Source: Bacillus sp. 123MFChir2
Lineage (GTDB): Bacteria; Bacillota; Bacilli; Bacillales; Bacillaceae_G
Assembly: GCF_000383235.1 (NCBI RefSeq)
Contig: NZ_KB910951.1
Location: 1-54,893, forward strand
Direction of reading: 5' to 3'
DNA length: 54,893 bases
Under the pieces are notes generated by a model. The model was given only the letters and a program-made list of their open reading frames with translations, searched no databases and was not told the origin of the DNA. This document shows positions 42,683 to 51,790 of the stretch, one piece after another. The position numbers and the translations under genes were made by a program. Position 1 is the first letter of the stretch. Each line of letters starts with the position of its first letter.

Positions 42683-44449
42683 ATGAACATTATTATTAGT
42701 ACGTTAAACGCAAAATACATTCATACAAATCTAGCAATTCGTTATATTAAGGCATATGCCCAGCCAGAATTTGATCTTGAGATGGCTGAATATACGATTA
42801 ACGATCCTGCCATGAATATCGTTACAGATTTACATAGGCGCAAACCTGATGTAATCGGATTTAGCTGTTATATTTGGAACATAGAAGAAACAATTGAAGT
42901 CATTCAAATGCTTAAAAAGATTAATCCAAATCTTATTATTTTTGTTGGTGGGCCAGAAGTTACATACGATGTGCCCTATTGGCTCAAGCGTGTTCCTGAA
43001 ATTGATTTTATTATTATCGGTGAAGGCGAAATTGCTGTAAAAAACCTTCTATTTGAAATACAAGGTACACAACAATTTGAAAACCTTGACGGTATTGGAT
43101 TCAGAAAAGATGATGGTAACTATGTAATCAAACCACAACGTGAGAAACTAAATTTAAAAGAATTACCATCTCCATATCGTTTCCCGGAAGATATTCCACA
43201 TTTAAGTAAACGCATTACCTATATCGAGACGAGCCGTGGTTGTCCGTTTAGCTGTCAATTTTGCTTATCTTCTATTGAGGTCGGCGTCCGTTACTTCGAT
43301 CGTGAACGCATTAAAGAAGATATTCGCTATTTAATGCAAAATGGTGCACGTCTTATTAAATTCGTCGATCGTACTTTTAACATTAGTCGTAGCTACGCAA
43401 TGGAAATGTTTCAATTTTTAATTGATGAACACGTAGATGGAACTGTATTTCAATTTGAAATTACAGCCGATATTATGAGACCTGAAGTCATTGAATTTTT
43501 AAATACACATGCTCCTCCAGGTTTGTTCCGCTTTGAGATCGGTGTACAATCTACAAATGATCAAACAAACGACCTTGTAAAACGACGTCAAAACTTCGAA
43601 AAATTGACAAGAACCGTTACAATGGTTCGCGATGGACAGAAAATCGATCAACATTTAGACTTAATTGCCGGACTTCCTGAAGAGGACTATCAATCCTTCC
43701 GAAAAACATTTAATGATGTCTTTGCGTTAAGACCAGAAGAATTACAACTTGGCTTTTTAAAGTTACTGCGTGGTACAGGACTTCGCCTGCGAGCAAATGA
43801 TCATCAATATATATATATGGAGAATGCACCGTATGAAATGCTTGGAAATAATGTACTATCATTTGATGATATTATTCGAATTAAACAAGTTGAAGATGTC
43901 TTAGAAAAATATTGGAATGCCCATCGTACGGACAACACTGTGTCATATATCGTATCCCATGCATTTGATACACCTTTTGACTTCTTCCAAGAATTTGGCT
44001 CTTACTGGGATACACAAGGGTGGATACGAATTGGACATCAACTAGAAGATTTATTCCAACGCCTGTATCAATTTTTACAATCAAGAAATACTGCGAATCT
44101 TCCTATCATTAAAGGTTTAATGACAATCGATTATTTACAAAATCATAAATATCGTCCGCGTAAATCATGGACAACAGAACAAAGGAAAAAAGAAGAGGTA
44201 AATGCCTACTATAAAGGAATTCTAGAACATCCAAACATTCTAGGAGATAAGTTTGCTGCTCTTCAATTAGCAGAAAAAGACTTGTATAAACACACGATTG
44301 TAGAGAATATACCATTTGATTACCACCATTACATGAAGCATGGTAAAATAATTTCTAATCCTTCTATCCTTGTAGCTTACTACAATCCGAAAACAACACA
44401 ATGCAAATTATACGCAGCCGATGAAAGCACATTTTCAAATTTAATATAA
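42683..44449 (+). CDS. B12-binding domain radical SAM protein (DUF4080 type)
   Basis: A 588-residue enzyme. Residues 1-140 are a cobalamin-binding Rossmann fold (IGFSCYIWNIEETIEVIQML, VGGPEVTYD, GEGEIAVKNLL). The radical SAM barrel follows with cluster motif SRGCPFSCQFCLSS near 187-200, GQKIDQHLDLIAGLPEEDY and ELQLGFLKLLRGTGLR. The C-terminal 180 residues match the DUF4080 layout. B12-radical SAM enzymes often methylate unreactive carbons; the substrate here is unknown. ATG 42683 follows GTTGAGGA. Confidence 0.9.
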   Translation: MNIIISTLNAKYIHTNLAIRYIKAYAQPEFDLEMAEYTINDPAMNIVTDLHRRKPDVIGFSCYIWNIEETIEVIQMLKKINPNLIIFVGGPEVTYDVPYWLKRVPEIDFIIIGEGEIAVKNLLFEIQGTQQFENLDGIGFRKDDGNYVIKPQREKLNLKELPSPYRFPEDIPHLSKRITYIETSRGCPFSCQFCLSSIEVGVRYFDRERIKEDIRYLMQNGARLIKFVDRTFNISRSYAMEMFQFLIDEHVDGTVFQFEITADIMRPEVIEFLNTHAPPGLFRFEIGVQSTNDQTNDLVKRRQNFEKLTRTVTMVRDGQKIDQHLDLIAGLPEEDYQSFRKTFNDVFALRPEELQLGFLKLLRGTGLRLRANDHQYIYMENAPYEMLGNNVLSFDDIIRIKQVEDVLEKYWNAHRTDNTVSYIVSHAFDTPFDFFQEFGSYWDTQGWIRIGHQLEDLFQRLYQFLQSRNTANLPIIKGLMTIDYLQNHKYRPRKSWTTEQRKKEEVNAYYKGILEHPNILGDKFAALQLAEKDLYKHTIVENIPFDYHHYMKHGKIISNPSILVAYYNPKTTQCKLYAADESTFSNLI

Positions 44450-44453
44450 GTAT

Positions 44454-44488
44454 AAAAAAATGAGACGTTTATGAACGCCTCATTTTTT
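44454..44488. terminator. bidirectional terminator after the radical SAM gene
   Basis: AAAAAAATGAGACGTT and GAACGCCTCATTTTTT (one mismatch) around TAT. Shared by the gene ending at 44480. Confidence 0.82.
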
Positions 44489-44632
44489 CTTGCCTTTTTT
44501 TGAATTACGATTTGCATATTTTGCAGAGCTTTCATTTTCATACTCAACTGCAAATTCTGCATCCGGTAAACTCTCTTTTGGAGTTTGATTGTTCCTTGCA
44601 GCCGCGTTATGCTTTACTTTTCGTTTTACCAT
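44480..44632 (-). CDS. small lysine-rich protein, possible minor spore protein (50 aa)
   Basis: ATG 44632 follows AAGGAGTG at six bases. Sequence: MVKRKVKHNAAARNNQTPKE, an acidic middle DAEFAVEYENES and the basic end KKGKKK. The size and Lys/Asn/Ala-rich composition resemble minor small acid-soluble spore proteins such as SspO, but I cannot confirm a match. Monocistronic with a strong terminator. Confidence 0.6.
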   Translation of the reverse strand: MVKRKVKHNAAARNNQTPKESLPDAEFAVEYENESSAKYANRNSKKGKKK

Positions 44633-44842
44633 ACGAAACACTCCTTAATCCTTTATATAAGGTGTCCCACAATCAGGGATATGTCGCTTTTCAATTTGCA
44701 TTTATATAATGCTTGTAATACTAATATGTACAGCAAAACTCTACTCTATAGATGGTAACTGTTAACAAGTTGCGAATACGCAATGTGAGGAAATGCTATA
44801 TAACAGAAAGGTCAATCCTTTCTATATATGTCCAAATTAAAA

Positions 44843-45030
44843 AAACGACATAAAAACCTCTTTCTTTTCAGGAGAGGACGAGAGCATCTGGCCGTGCATA
44901 GAAGCGGTCAGAGCCTTTTCCTGCCACATGCGATGTTTTAAAACAAAGGGTGCAAGCGAGTGCAGGTCGTGTTGCAGTCTGCATAACAGCAACTTATATG
45001 TCGAAAGATTAAAATTGATTTATATACCTT
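44843..45030 (-). repeat. bcr1-like repeat, full-length copy
   Basis: Minus orientation: ATTTTAATCTTTCGACATAT, GTTGCTGTTATGCAGACTGC, GCATGTGGCAGGAAAAGGCT, CTGACCGCTTCTATGCACGG, CCAGATGCTCTCG, AGGTTTTTATGTCG. The best-preserved member in the window. Confidence 0.85.
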
Positions 45031-45050
45031 AAAAACAAGGAGCGATGAAT

Positions 45051-45386
45051 GTGAAGAAAAAGCAACCAATCGACTCTCCCATTCTTGATGAAACCATTCC
45101 GCATCAAATGAATTTCCCGTCGTTTAAAGGAACTGGCATCACAATGCAGCAACCATTCACTAATGAATATGACGTGGTTATTGGCGATAGCCAATATAAT
45201 TCAGAAAATAGCCCTCTAAATCATTGGAGCGATGATATCGATCCTGCTATTATGTCCGGAGACCAATGGGTGCATCCAACGAATGATATCGGTTGGATTG
45301 CTGAAGAAAACCAAGAATTACTATCCAAAAACAATAATGATGCAGAAGATATTTTTATGCATCCACAGTTTGGCATTAATGATTAA
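45051..45386 (+). CDS. DUF3905-like protein
   Basis: A 111-residue hydrophilic protein. The core VVIGDSQYNSENSPLNHWSD followed by IDPAIMSGDQWVHPTNDIGW is strongly patterned and, from memory, matches DUF3905, a Bacillaceae family of unknown function. GTG 45051 is eight bases after AAGGAG; ATG 45045 is only two bases from that site. It begins 20 bases after the bcr1-like repeat. Confidence 0.7.
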   Translation: MKKKQPIDSPILDETIPHQMNFPSFKGTGITMQQPFTNEYDVVIGDSQYNSENSPLNHWSDDIDPAIMSGDQWVHPTNDIGWIAEENQELLSKNNNDAEDIFMHPQFGIND

Positions 45387-45389
45387 TAC

Positions 45390-45429
45390 AGAAAAGCGAT
45401 TCTATTTTAAAAGATAGAATCGCTTTTCT
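45390..45429. terminator. bidirectional terminator
   Basis: AGAAAAGCGATTCTATTTT and AGATAGAATCGCTTTTCT form a stem of about 16 bp; it ends the DUF3905-like gene and the convergent potassium transporter gene. Confidence 0.85.
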
Positions 45430-46778
45430 TATCCAATAATAACCCGCTCTTTCGGATATTTATATCGAGGAGGTCTCTCTCTGCCCCCAATTACCAATAT
45501 GAACGTTAAAATACCAATCCGCCCAATAAACATAAGCACAATTAATATTAACTTTCCAATTGTTGTGAGTTCTGATGTAATTCCAGTCGATAATCCAGTT
45601 GTTCCAAATGCTGAACACACTTCTAAGACGAGGTTCAATAATGGAAATGGTTCTGTTATACATAAAATAAATATCGCCACCGCGCATAGCAATGCACCCA
45701 TCAATGTAACAACAAACGATTTTATAATATCTTCTTCATGTAATTGTCTTCCGAATACACGTACGTTTCTACTACCTTTTGCAAAGTTATACAATACGAG
45801 GATACTAACGGCAAATGTTGTTGTACGAATGCCGCCGCCAACAGAACTTGGCGAAGCTCCAATAAACATTAATATACTCATAAAAAATAGTGTCGGCGGT
45901 GAAAATTCTTGAATATCTATCGTTGCTAAACCACCACTTCTTGTTGTAACAGATTGAAACAATGTATAAAACAGCATTTCATCCCATGATTTCCCATGCA
46001 AAAAATGACTCCATTCTAACAAAAAAATAACGATTGTTCCAATAACGATTAAAGAAAAGAACGTTGTCGTTGTAAGTTTTGTAAATAAAGAAAAGCGAAA
46101 TAATTTATCTTTCTTTCTACTCATATATTGCTTTATCTCAATCAATACAGGGAAACCAATTGCTCCTAAAATAATGAGGAACATATGGATAATTTGTACA
46201 ATATAATCTTCTTGGTACGGTATAAGCGATTCGCCCGTCAAATCAAATCCACCATTCGTTGTTGCACTAACAGATGCAAAAAAACCATGAAAATACGCTT
46301 CCTTCCAGCTAGGGAAGTAATGTAAAAATCTTGTTCCTAATAAAAGCGCACCAAGCACCTCAATTGAAATAATCAATATTAAAATCGAGCGCATTAACTG
46401 AACAAGCCCTGCTAAATTCCCTTGATTTTGATCTGCCATAATTAATCGCCGCTGCTGCAAACCTATTTTCTTCCCTGTAATCATCCAAACAAACGTACCA
46501 AGTGCCATAATGCCAAGTCCGCCTAATTGTAAAACAAGTGCTAATATCACAATACCTGCTGTACTAAATGTATCGGGAATCGACACAGTAGATAACCCTG
46601 TTACACTTACAGCACTAACAGATACAAATAAAGCATCAATAAATGGCAATTTCACTCCTGGTTTTAAAACAAATGGCATGCTTAATAATATTACCGATAT
46701 AATTACAGCAATGCCATAAAATACAGCGATGAGCTGCACTGGCCTTAAACGTCGCAACCAATTTTTAATAACTTTCAT
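45429..46778 (-). CDS. Ktr/Trk-type potassium uptake membrane subunit (KtrB/KtrD family)
   Basis: A 449-residue channel-like membrane protein with four pseudo-repeats of the M1-P-M2 motif. The filter segments are visible as VSVTGLST (about 58-65), ATTNGGFD, VTTRSGGLAT and AFGTTGLSTG, each with the key Gly. It needs a cytosolic KtrA/KtrC RCK subunit, which is not in this neighbourhood, as for the stand-alone ktrD of B. subtilis. The ATG has a weak site, AAGTGATGG. Confidence 0.92.
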   Translation of the reverse strand: MKVIKNWLRRLRPVQLIAVFYGIAVIISVILLSMPFVLKPGVKLPFIDALFVSVSAVSVTGLSTVSIPDTFSTAGIVILALVLQLGGLGIMALGTFVWMITGKKIGLQQRRLIMADQNQGNLAGLVQLMRSILILIISIEVLGALLLGTRFLHYFPSWKEAYFHGFFASVSATTNGGFDLTGESLIPYQEDYIVQIIHMFLIILGAIGFPVLIEIKQYMSRKKDKLFRFSLFTKLTTTTFFSLIVIGTIVIFLLEWSHFLHGKSWDEMLFYTLFQSVTTRSGGLATIDIQEFSPPTLFFMSILMFIGASPSSVGGGIRTTTFAVSILVLYNFAKGSRNVRVFGRQLHEEDIIKSFVVTLMGALLCAVAIFILCITEPFPLLNLVLEVCSAFGTTGLSTGITSELTTIGKLILIVLMFIGRIGILTFILVIGGRERPPRYKYPKERVIIG

Positions 46779-46965
46779 TCCATCACTTCTTTAACTTTTT
46801 TTGCGTAAAATGCTTTAAAATTCAAGCTACTATAAATAATGAACACACCACATATCATATCATTTTACAACATTTCATAACAAGGAATAGACAATTTTTA
46901 ACGTTCGAGCAATAGGCAGTATGACCAATATGCTCTGTAACAGTTGCATGCTCTTGCTGCTCCAC

Positions 46966-46990
46966 AAAGTGAAACTTCAATCAGTGGGGG
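46966..46990 (+). repeat. short dispersed repeat, copy 2
   Basis: AAAGTGAAACTTCAATCAGT followed by GGGGG; the counterpart is at 15810-15835. The 150 bases to its left (46810-46960) hold no gene that I can support. Confidence 0.5.
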
Positions 46991-47012
46991 TCACTGTCTC
47001 TTAATGCAGGAT

Positions 47013-47050
47013 AAAAAAATCCAGCTAGTTTTAACTAACTGGATTTTTTT
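47013..47050 (-). terminator. terminator of phaC
   Basis: AAAAAAATCCAGCTAGTT and AACTAACTGGATTTTTTT (one mismatch) around TT. Confidence 0.88.
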
Positions 47051-47064
47051 ATCCCTATCCATTC

Positions 47065-48150
47065 CTAGTTTGAGCGTTCTTCAAGCCAATTCCCAACTGT
47101 TGGATATGTTTGCTTTACCGCTGTTTTGCCGTATACAATTGACATATGCCCCGTTGGAATACATACATACTGCTTATCTACGCTCGAAATATGATCTAAT
47201 AAAGCTTCCACTTGACATGGAAGTGCAATATGATCACGTTTCGCAGAAATATTTAATACGTTTGCCTTAATATTTTCCAACTTAACCTGTTGACCGCGAA
47301 TCACAAGCTCACCTTTCACTAGCTTATTTTTTTGATAAAATTCTCGAATCCATTGACGATATGCTTCTCCCGGAAACGGAATTCCATCTGCGACCCATTT
47401 TTGAACTAATCTCCAACTTTCTACAAACTGCTCATTTTCTGAACGATCAAGAAGTGCTACATAAGGACCGACAAAATTTGAAATTGGCTTTAACATTTTA
47501 TTTCCAAAATCAATCATTTCCGGAGGGATATTTCCAAATGTATCTACCGCTTTATCTAAGTTAAAATATTTTTCATCTAATAGCGGTCCATATAATCCGG
47601 TATCAGAGAAGTCAAATGGGCTCGTCATAAAAATTAAATTACGAATTGGCATATGTGGGTGAAGTGCAGCGTAAATAGACGTTAATGTTCCTCCCATGCA
47701 ATAACCAAGCAAAGAAATTTCTTCTGCCTTTGCTGTACGCAGTACCTTTTTCACAGCTTTTGCAATGTAATCGAGAACAAAATCATCAAATTTCAAATGA
47801 CTATCTTCTAAACCAAATGTTCCCCAGTCTAGCATATACACGTCAAAACCACGATCCACTAAATATTCCACTAAGCTATTCCCTGGCGTTAAATCCATAA
47901 TATAAGGCTTATTAATAAGAGCATAAATTAACAAAATAGGAACAGAATGCGTCTTTTCTTTCTTCGGAATGTAACGATATAACTTCGTCTTATTTTTCGT
48001 CCAAATCACTTCTTTCGGCGTTAAGCCTACTTGCGGCTCTGGCTCACGAAGTAACACTTCACTTGCTCGTCTAAAGCGTTGATATGCTTTTCGATATTCC
48101 TCTGGATACAACTCTAATTGTTTTTCCCATTCTGCTCTGAGCATTGTCAT
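47065..48150 (-). CDS. phaC: class IV polyhydroxyalkanoate synthase subunit PhaC
   Basis: A 361-residue polymerase that joins (R)-3-hydroxyacyl-CoA into PHA on granule surfaces, working with PhaR. The lipase-like box GYCMGG at 149-154 contains catalytic Cys151; YMLDWGTFGLEDSHLKFDDF and the C-terminal GHMSIVYG (catalytic His) are family landmarks. ATG 48150 is eight bases after AAAGGAG. Separated from phaB by a hairpin and a repeat element of 276 bp, which is unusual spacing for an operon. Confidence 0.96.
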   Translation of the reverse strand: MTMLRAEWEKQLELYPEEYRKAYQRFRRASEVLLREPEPQVGLTPKEVIWTKNKTKLYRYIPKKEKTHSVPILLIYALINKPYIMDLTPGNSLVEYLVDRGFDVYMLDWGTFGLEDSHLKFDDFVLDYIAKAVKKVLRTAKAEEISLLGYCMGGTLTSIYAALHPHMPIRNLIFMTSPFDFSDTGLYGPLLDEKYFNLDKAVDTFGNIPPEMIDFGNKMLKPISNFVGPYVALLDRSENEQFVESWRLVQKWVADGIPFPGEAYRQWIREFYQKNKLVKGELVIRGQQVKLENIKANVLNISAKRDHIALPCQVEALLDHISSVDKQYVCIPTGHMSIVYGKTAVKQTYPTVGNWLEERSN

Positions 48151-48183
48151 GTTCACAACTCCTTTGTTTTATATTTCTTTTCG

Positions 48184-48459
48184 GTAACTACTCAGTCATA
48201 CACTTCATTTAGAAGTTTGGTAAGGAGTATGATTCCAGCGAAACCTCCTTATTACCTATAGCAAGTTATTTTCATTTTTCAGCATATAGATTGCTGTCAT
48301 GAAGATAAAAATGGACCTACACTTTGCTACCTTTCTTTGTTTTAAAACTTTGCACGTGGCAGGAAAAGGCCCTGTCCGCTCCTATACATAGCCAGTCCCT
48401 CAGGGCCACTTAAAAAAATGCTTTTCTGTCGGTTTTTCATAGAGTGACTTAGTAGTTAC
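48184..48459. repeat. chimeric repeat with terminal inverted repeats, second copy
   Basis: GTAACTACTCAG (48184-48195) and CTTAGTAGTTAC (48448-48459, one mismatch to the exact complement) bound 276 bp. The interior contains the bcr1-like sequence CACGTGGCAGGAAAAGGCCC, GTCCGCTCCTATACATAGCC. Same orientation and structure as 4543-4794. It lies between phaB and phaC. Confidence 0.75.
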
Positions 48460-48471
48460 TCTTTTCGAAAG

Positions 48472-48508
48472 AAAGAAGTGCATACCTATCATAGACATGC
48501 ACTTCTTT
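48472..48508 (-). terminator. terminator-like hairpin after phaB
   Basis: AAAGAAGTGCAT (48472-48483) and ATGCACTTCTTT (48497-48508) form a perfect 12-bp stem; on the minus strand it is followed by CTTTCG. It could reduce read-through from phaB into phaC. Confidence 0.6.
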
Positions 48509-48517
48509 GTTGTTAGA

Positions 48518-49261
48518 TTACATATATAAACCGCCATTAATATTTAATTGCTGACCTGTAATGTACGCACCATCTCGGCAAAGGTATACAACACCTTTTG
48601 CAATCTCATCAGCTTGACCGAAACGTTTCTTTGGAATTTTCGCTACAATTTGCTCGCGAACATTTTCTGGAACTTCCGCTACCATCTCTGTATCAATAAA
48701 GCCTGGGCAAATCGCATTTACTGTTACATTTGTTCTTGCAAGTTCTAATGCTAGTGATTTTGTAAATCCAATCATACCAGCTTTTGCAGCTGAATAATTT
48801 GTTTGTCCAAATCCACCAGCTTGGCCAATAATAGAAGAGATACTAATAATTCGCCCCTCTTCAACTTCCGTTATGTATGGAAGTGCAGCACTTGTTGTAT
48901 TAAATACACTGCTTAAATTCACATCGATAACGCGCTCCCAATCTTCACGATTTAACTTTTTAAATGTACGATCTCTCGTAATTCCAGCATTATTAACTAA
49001 AATGTCCACTTTTCCAAAGTGCTGTACTGTTTCTTCTACAAGACGCTTTGCATCTTCTAACTTAGAAACATCTGCTTGACAAGCATACACATCATGTCCT
49101 TCTTTTGCTAGCTCATTTACAAGGTTCTCCGCAGCATCTTTACTGCTATTGTAGTTAATTACTACCTTTGCACCTTCTGCTACTAGTGCCACTGTAATTG
49201 CCTTTCCAATCCCCTTTGCTCCACCCGTTACAATTGCTACTTTTCCATGTAATTGAGCCAT
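48518..49261 (-). CDS. phaB: acetoacetyl-CoA reductase PhaB
   Basis: A 247-residue SDR enzyme making (R)-3-hydroxybutyryl-CoA from acetoacetyl-CoA with NADPH. Cofactor motif TGGAKGIGK at residues 12-20, NNAG in ILVNNAGITRD, catalytic Ser in SISSIIGQ and YSAAK. Very similar to FabG, but its place between phaR and phaC identifies it as PhaB. ATG follows AAAGGGGGAGC. Confidence 0.93.
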   Translation of the reverse strand: MAQLHGKVAIVTGGAKGIGKAITVALVAEGAKVVINYNSSKDAAENLVNELAKEGHDVYACQADVSKLEDAKRLVEETVQHFGKVDILVNNAGITRDRTFKKLNREDWERVIDVNLSSVFNTTSAALPYITEVEEGRIISISSIIGQAGGFGQTNYSAAKAGMIGFTKSLALELARTNVTVNAICPGFIDTEMVAEVPENVREQIVAKIPKKRFGQADEIAKGVVYLCRDGAYITGQQLNINGGLYM

Positions 49262-49409
49262 TTTTGCTCCCCCTTTGTTTTAATTTGCGGCTACATGATG
49301 GATGGATTTCGCTTAGATGTACACCGCATAATGCATGTATACATTTATAAATAATATATCGCCCTAGAAAGGCCCTTACGCTTTCTGAACGAATATATAT
49401 TTAACGAAA

Positions 49410-49877
49410 TTATTTTTTTGGATCTTGTTTCGCTTGTACAGCTGGCATTTGTAGTTTTTCTAATATTGCATTCTGCCCTTCTAATAACTCTAAAATTTTA
49501 TCTAATTTATTTTCTAGTGTCCGAATATCTTGTTTCACTTTTGTTACATCACGTTTTATTGTAGGTGATTGTCCGAGGGATTCTGTATTTTCCTCTAAAA
49601 ACTCTTCAATATTGTCAACTTTGTTTTCTAAATTAATAACAAGGGAAGCAACTCGCGCAATATCTTCTTGCGTTGGGATATTTACTTTCTCTAAATACCC
49701 TTTCGTTGCATCGTTCATCATCTTTTGATAAAACAAGTTCAAATCTAAAACGCTTCCCATCCATGCAGAATACTCTTCTGTCTTGACTGTTTCATTAAGC
49801 GTTTTTCCCCAAAACTTTTCTGTCTGTTCGTAAACTTCCTTCCAAGCCTGTAGTGGATCGAGTTTTTGTTCAATCAA
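49410..49877 (-). CDS. phaR: class IV PHA synthase subunit PhaR
   Basis: A 155-residue helical partner of PhaC, required for class IV synthase activity. Residues 1-60 (LQAWKEVYEQTEKFWGKTLN) are typical, and 75-150 form a coiled coil (INLENKVDNIEEFLEEN, LENKLDKILELLEGQNAIL). Start is TTG 49877 with AAGGAGTG upstream. Divergent from phaQ with a 216-base promoter region. Confidence 0.92.
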   Translation of the reverse strand: MIEQKLDPLQAWKEVYEQTEKFWGKTLNETVKTEEYSAWMGSVLDLNLFYQKMMNDATKGYLEKVNIPTQEDIARVASLVINLENKVDNIEEFLEENTESLGQSPTIKRDVTKVKQDIRTLENKLDKILELLEGQNAILEKLQMPAVQAKQDPKK

Positions 49878-50011
49878 TTCTCCTACACTCCTTCATTTCG
49901 TTATCGAAATCGATACAAACAATTGAAATAATTCAATCTATTCATTATTTTCCAATATTCTAACTAAAAGTTCAAGGGTGTATTTATTTTTTCTATTTTC
50001 AAAAAAATGAA

Positions 50012-50040
50012 TTGACAAAAAATACAGATAGGTGTAAATT
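50012..50040 (+). promoter_or_regulatory. SigA-type promoter of phaQ-phaP-phaJ
   Basis: TTGACA (50012-50017), 17 bases, TAAATT (50035-50040), about 54 bases before phaQ. The perfect -35 supports it. PhaQ, a PHB-sensing PadR repressor in B. megaterium, is expected to act near here. Confidence 0.65.
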
Positions 50041-50093
50041 GCACATATAAGAAAAAAATCCCAATTAACTGATTCATGAGGTGATGCACAATC

Positions 50094-50543
50094 ATGCTAC
50101 AAAATGAACCAGAAAAAAAAGAAAGTTTGGAAACGTCCCAAACGAAACAACCAAACTCCATGCCAAAAAACTTCTTAGTTCCATTCCTGCTTCTCTGTCT
50201 TAAAGACTGGAGTCTTCACGGTTACAAACTCATTCAAATGCTAATGGATATTGGCTTTTCTTCTATTGATCAAGGTAATGTATATAGGACTTTGCGAAAG
50301 TTAGAAAAAGAAAACCTCATATCTTCCACTTGGGATACAAGTGAAGGAGGTCCAGCAAAACGAATTTATTCTTTAACGGAATATGGAGAGGAATATTTAA
50401 CTTCATGCGCTACGTCATTTGAACAATACCAACAGATGCTTCGTACATTTTTTAACCTATACACAAATGCATTCTTCCCATTTTCCACGGTTTCAGTAAA
50501 GGATGAAAAGTCTTCATCAACTTCTGGTGATACAGCAGATTAA
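50094..50543 (+). CDS. phaQ: PhaQ, PadR-type repressor of PHA granule genes
   Basis: A 149-residue PadR-family regulator: FLLLCLKDWSLHGYKLIQML is the first helix pair and QGNVYRTLRKLEKENLISST the recognition region, followed by a short helical C-terminal part. In B. megaterium PhaQ represses phaP and senses PHB directly. ATG 50094 follows GAGGTGATG. phaP starts 43 bases after its stop. Confidence 0.88.
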   Translation: MLQNEPEKKESLETSQTKQPNSMPKNFLVPFLLLCLKDWSLHGYKLIQMLMDIGFSSIDQGNVYRTLRKLEKENLISSTWDTSEGGPAKRIYSLTEYGEEYLTSCATSFEQYQQMLRTFFNLYTNAFFPFSTVSVKDEKSSSTSGDTAD

Positions 50544-50586
50544 TCTGCGTTCACAATATGTAAAAATTTTATTTGGAGGTCAAGTC

Positions 50587-51111
50587 ATGGAAACGAAACC
50601 ACACGAACTTGTTGATGCATTCTGGAAAAATTGGTCACACTCTCTTTCCCTTTTCTCTTCAGCGGGAAAACAAATGGAACAACTTACATTAGAAACGTTG
50701 AAACATCAGCAGGAAGCTTTGCATAAATTAACAGAAAGTACGAAGGAAATCGAAAAAGAAATCCAGCAATTTTCAGCACAAGCAAACACACAATATACTG
50801 AATATGTAAAGCAATTCGCCGGAAATTCCTTTAATGAACAAATGGATGGATGGCACGAAAAATGGAATGAACTTTCCAATCAGATGCAACAGATCACTGT
50901 GTCTCCAACAAAAACATCTCTATCTTTACTTTCACAAACAAGCGAACAGTTCGAAGAAGCAGTGAAGCAACTAATTAGCCAACAACAACAACAACGTGAA
51001 GAGGTTCAAAAGAAAATGGAAAGTTTTTTAGAAGAATTCAAATCCATGCAACTAGACCTCGTAAAAAAGTTCGAGGAAAACTCAAAAAATCTATTTACTT
51101 CCATGAAGTAA
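50587..51111 (+). CDS. phaP: phasin PhaP
   Basis: A 174-residue amphipathic, Gln/Glu/Lys-rich helical protein coating PHA granules. ELVDAFWKNWSHSLSLFSSAG is the characteristic N-terminus and the rest is coiled coil (TLKHQQEALHKLTEST, QLISQQQQQREEVQKKM). ATG 50587 follows TTGGAGGTC. Cotranscribed with phaQ and phaJ. Confidence 0.93.
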   Translation: METKPHELVDAFWKNWSHSLSLFSSAGKQMEQLTLETLKHQQEALHKLTESTKEIEKEIQQFSAQANTQYTEYVKQFAGNSFNEQMDGWHEKWNELSNQMQQITVSPTKTSLSLLSQTSEQFEEAVKQLISQQQQQREEVQKKMESFLEEFKSMQLDLVKKFEENSKNLFTSMK

Positions 51112-51212
51112 GAAAAATGTGGCAACTAACTGCAAAAAATACTCTTTCTTTTCTTTCCCCCTTTGCATCTGGATGGCTCACATTTTTCAACATGGAAAAG
51201 AAGGAGGAAGAA

Positions 51213-51656
51213 ATGAATCCTTTTCGAGAAGCAGAATCGGTTCATGAGCTTTATTATGATGACATTCACGTAGGGGATCAAGCTTCTTTAACAAAAACGA
51301 TTGCAAACGAAGATATTATTACATTTGCAAAACTTACGGGCGATGTAAATCCCATTCATCTCCTTGATTCTTTTGCCAAAACAACGATGTTTAAAGAACG
51401 CATTGCTCATGGTATGCTCGTTTCTAGCTTTATTTCAACAATACTTGGCACAAAGCTTCCTGGAAAAAACACCATTTATTTATCACAAAATATCGCATTC
51501 CGTGCCCCTGTAAAAATCGGAGATACACTACGTGTTATCGCTGAAGTCATTGAAAAACGCGATGATAAAAGAATTATTACCTTACAAACAAACATATATA
51601 ATCAATACAATAAAGTTGTTGTAGAAGGTACAGCAACCGTTATGAAAAAAGAGTAG
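51213..51656 (+). CDS. phaJ: (R)-specific enoyl-CoA hydratase PhaJ (MaoC-like)
   Basis: A 147-residue hot-dog-fold hydratase diverting fatty-acid beta-oxidation intermediates into (R)-3-hydroxyacyl-CoA for PHA. The catalytic Asp/His segment is FAKLTGDVNPIHLLDSFAKT, followed by RIAHGMLVSSFISTILGTKL. ATG 51213 is five bases after AAGGAGG; the frame is open back to ATG 51117, only six bases after phaP, but that start has no site and its extra 32 residues are not typical. Confidence 0.9.
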   Translation: MNPFREAESVHELYYDDIHVGDQASLTKTIANEDIITFAKLTGDVNPIHLLDSFAKTTMFKERIAHGMLVSSFISTILGTKLPGKNTIYLSQNIAFRAPVKIGDTLRVIAEVIEKRDDKRIITLQTNIYNQYNKVVVEGTATVMKKE

Positions 51657-51672
51657 CGCTGCTACTCTTTTT
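51646..51672 (+). terminator. terminator of phaQ-phaP-phaJ
   Basis: AAAAAGAGTAGC (51646-51657) and GCTACTCTTTTT (51661-51672) around a short GCT loop. Confidence 0.88.
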
Positions 51673-51790
51673 CATTTCATCCAAGAACTGTTAGTCTCTC
51701 CGATTACTTCCGCGTATGAGTGAAATTCAAACACATACAATAACATCATCAGCTGTTATAAGCTGAAAATGAAAAAAGGGAGTTTATACT

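Noticed and set aside
51695-51790. SigG promoter upstream of the SASP gene
   Set aside because: GTATG and CATACAAT are present but the spacing is about 15, not 17-18, so I did not call it.
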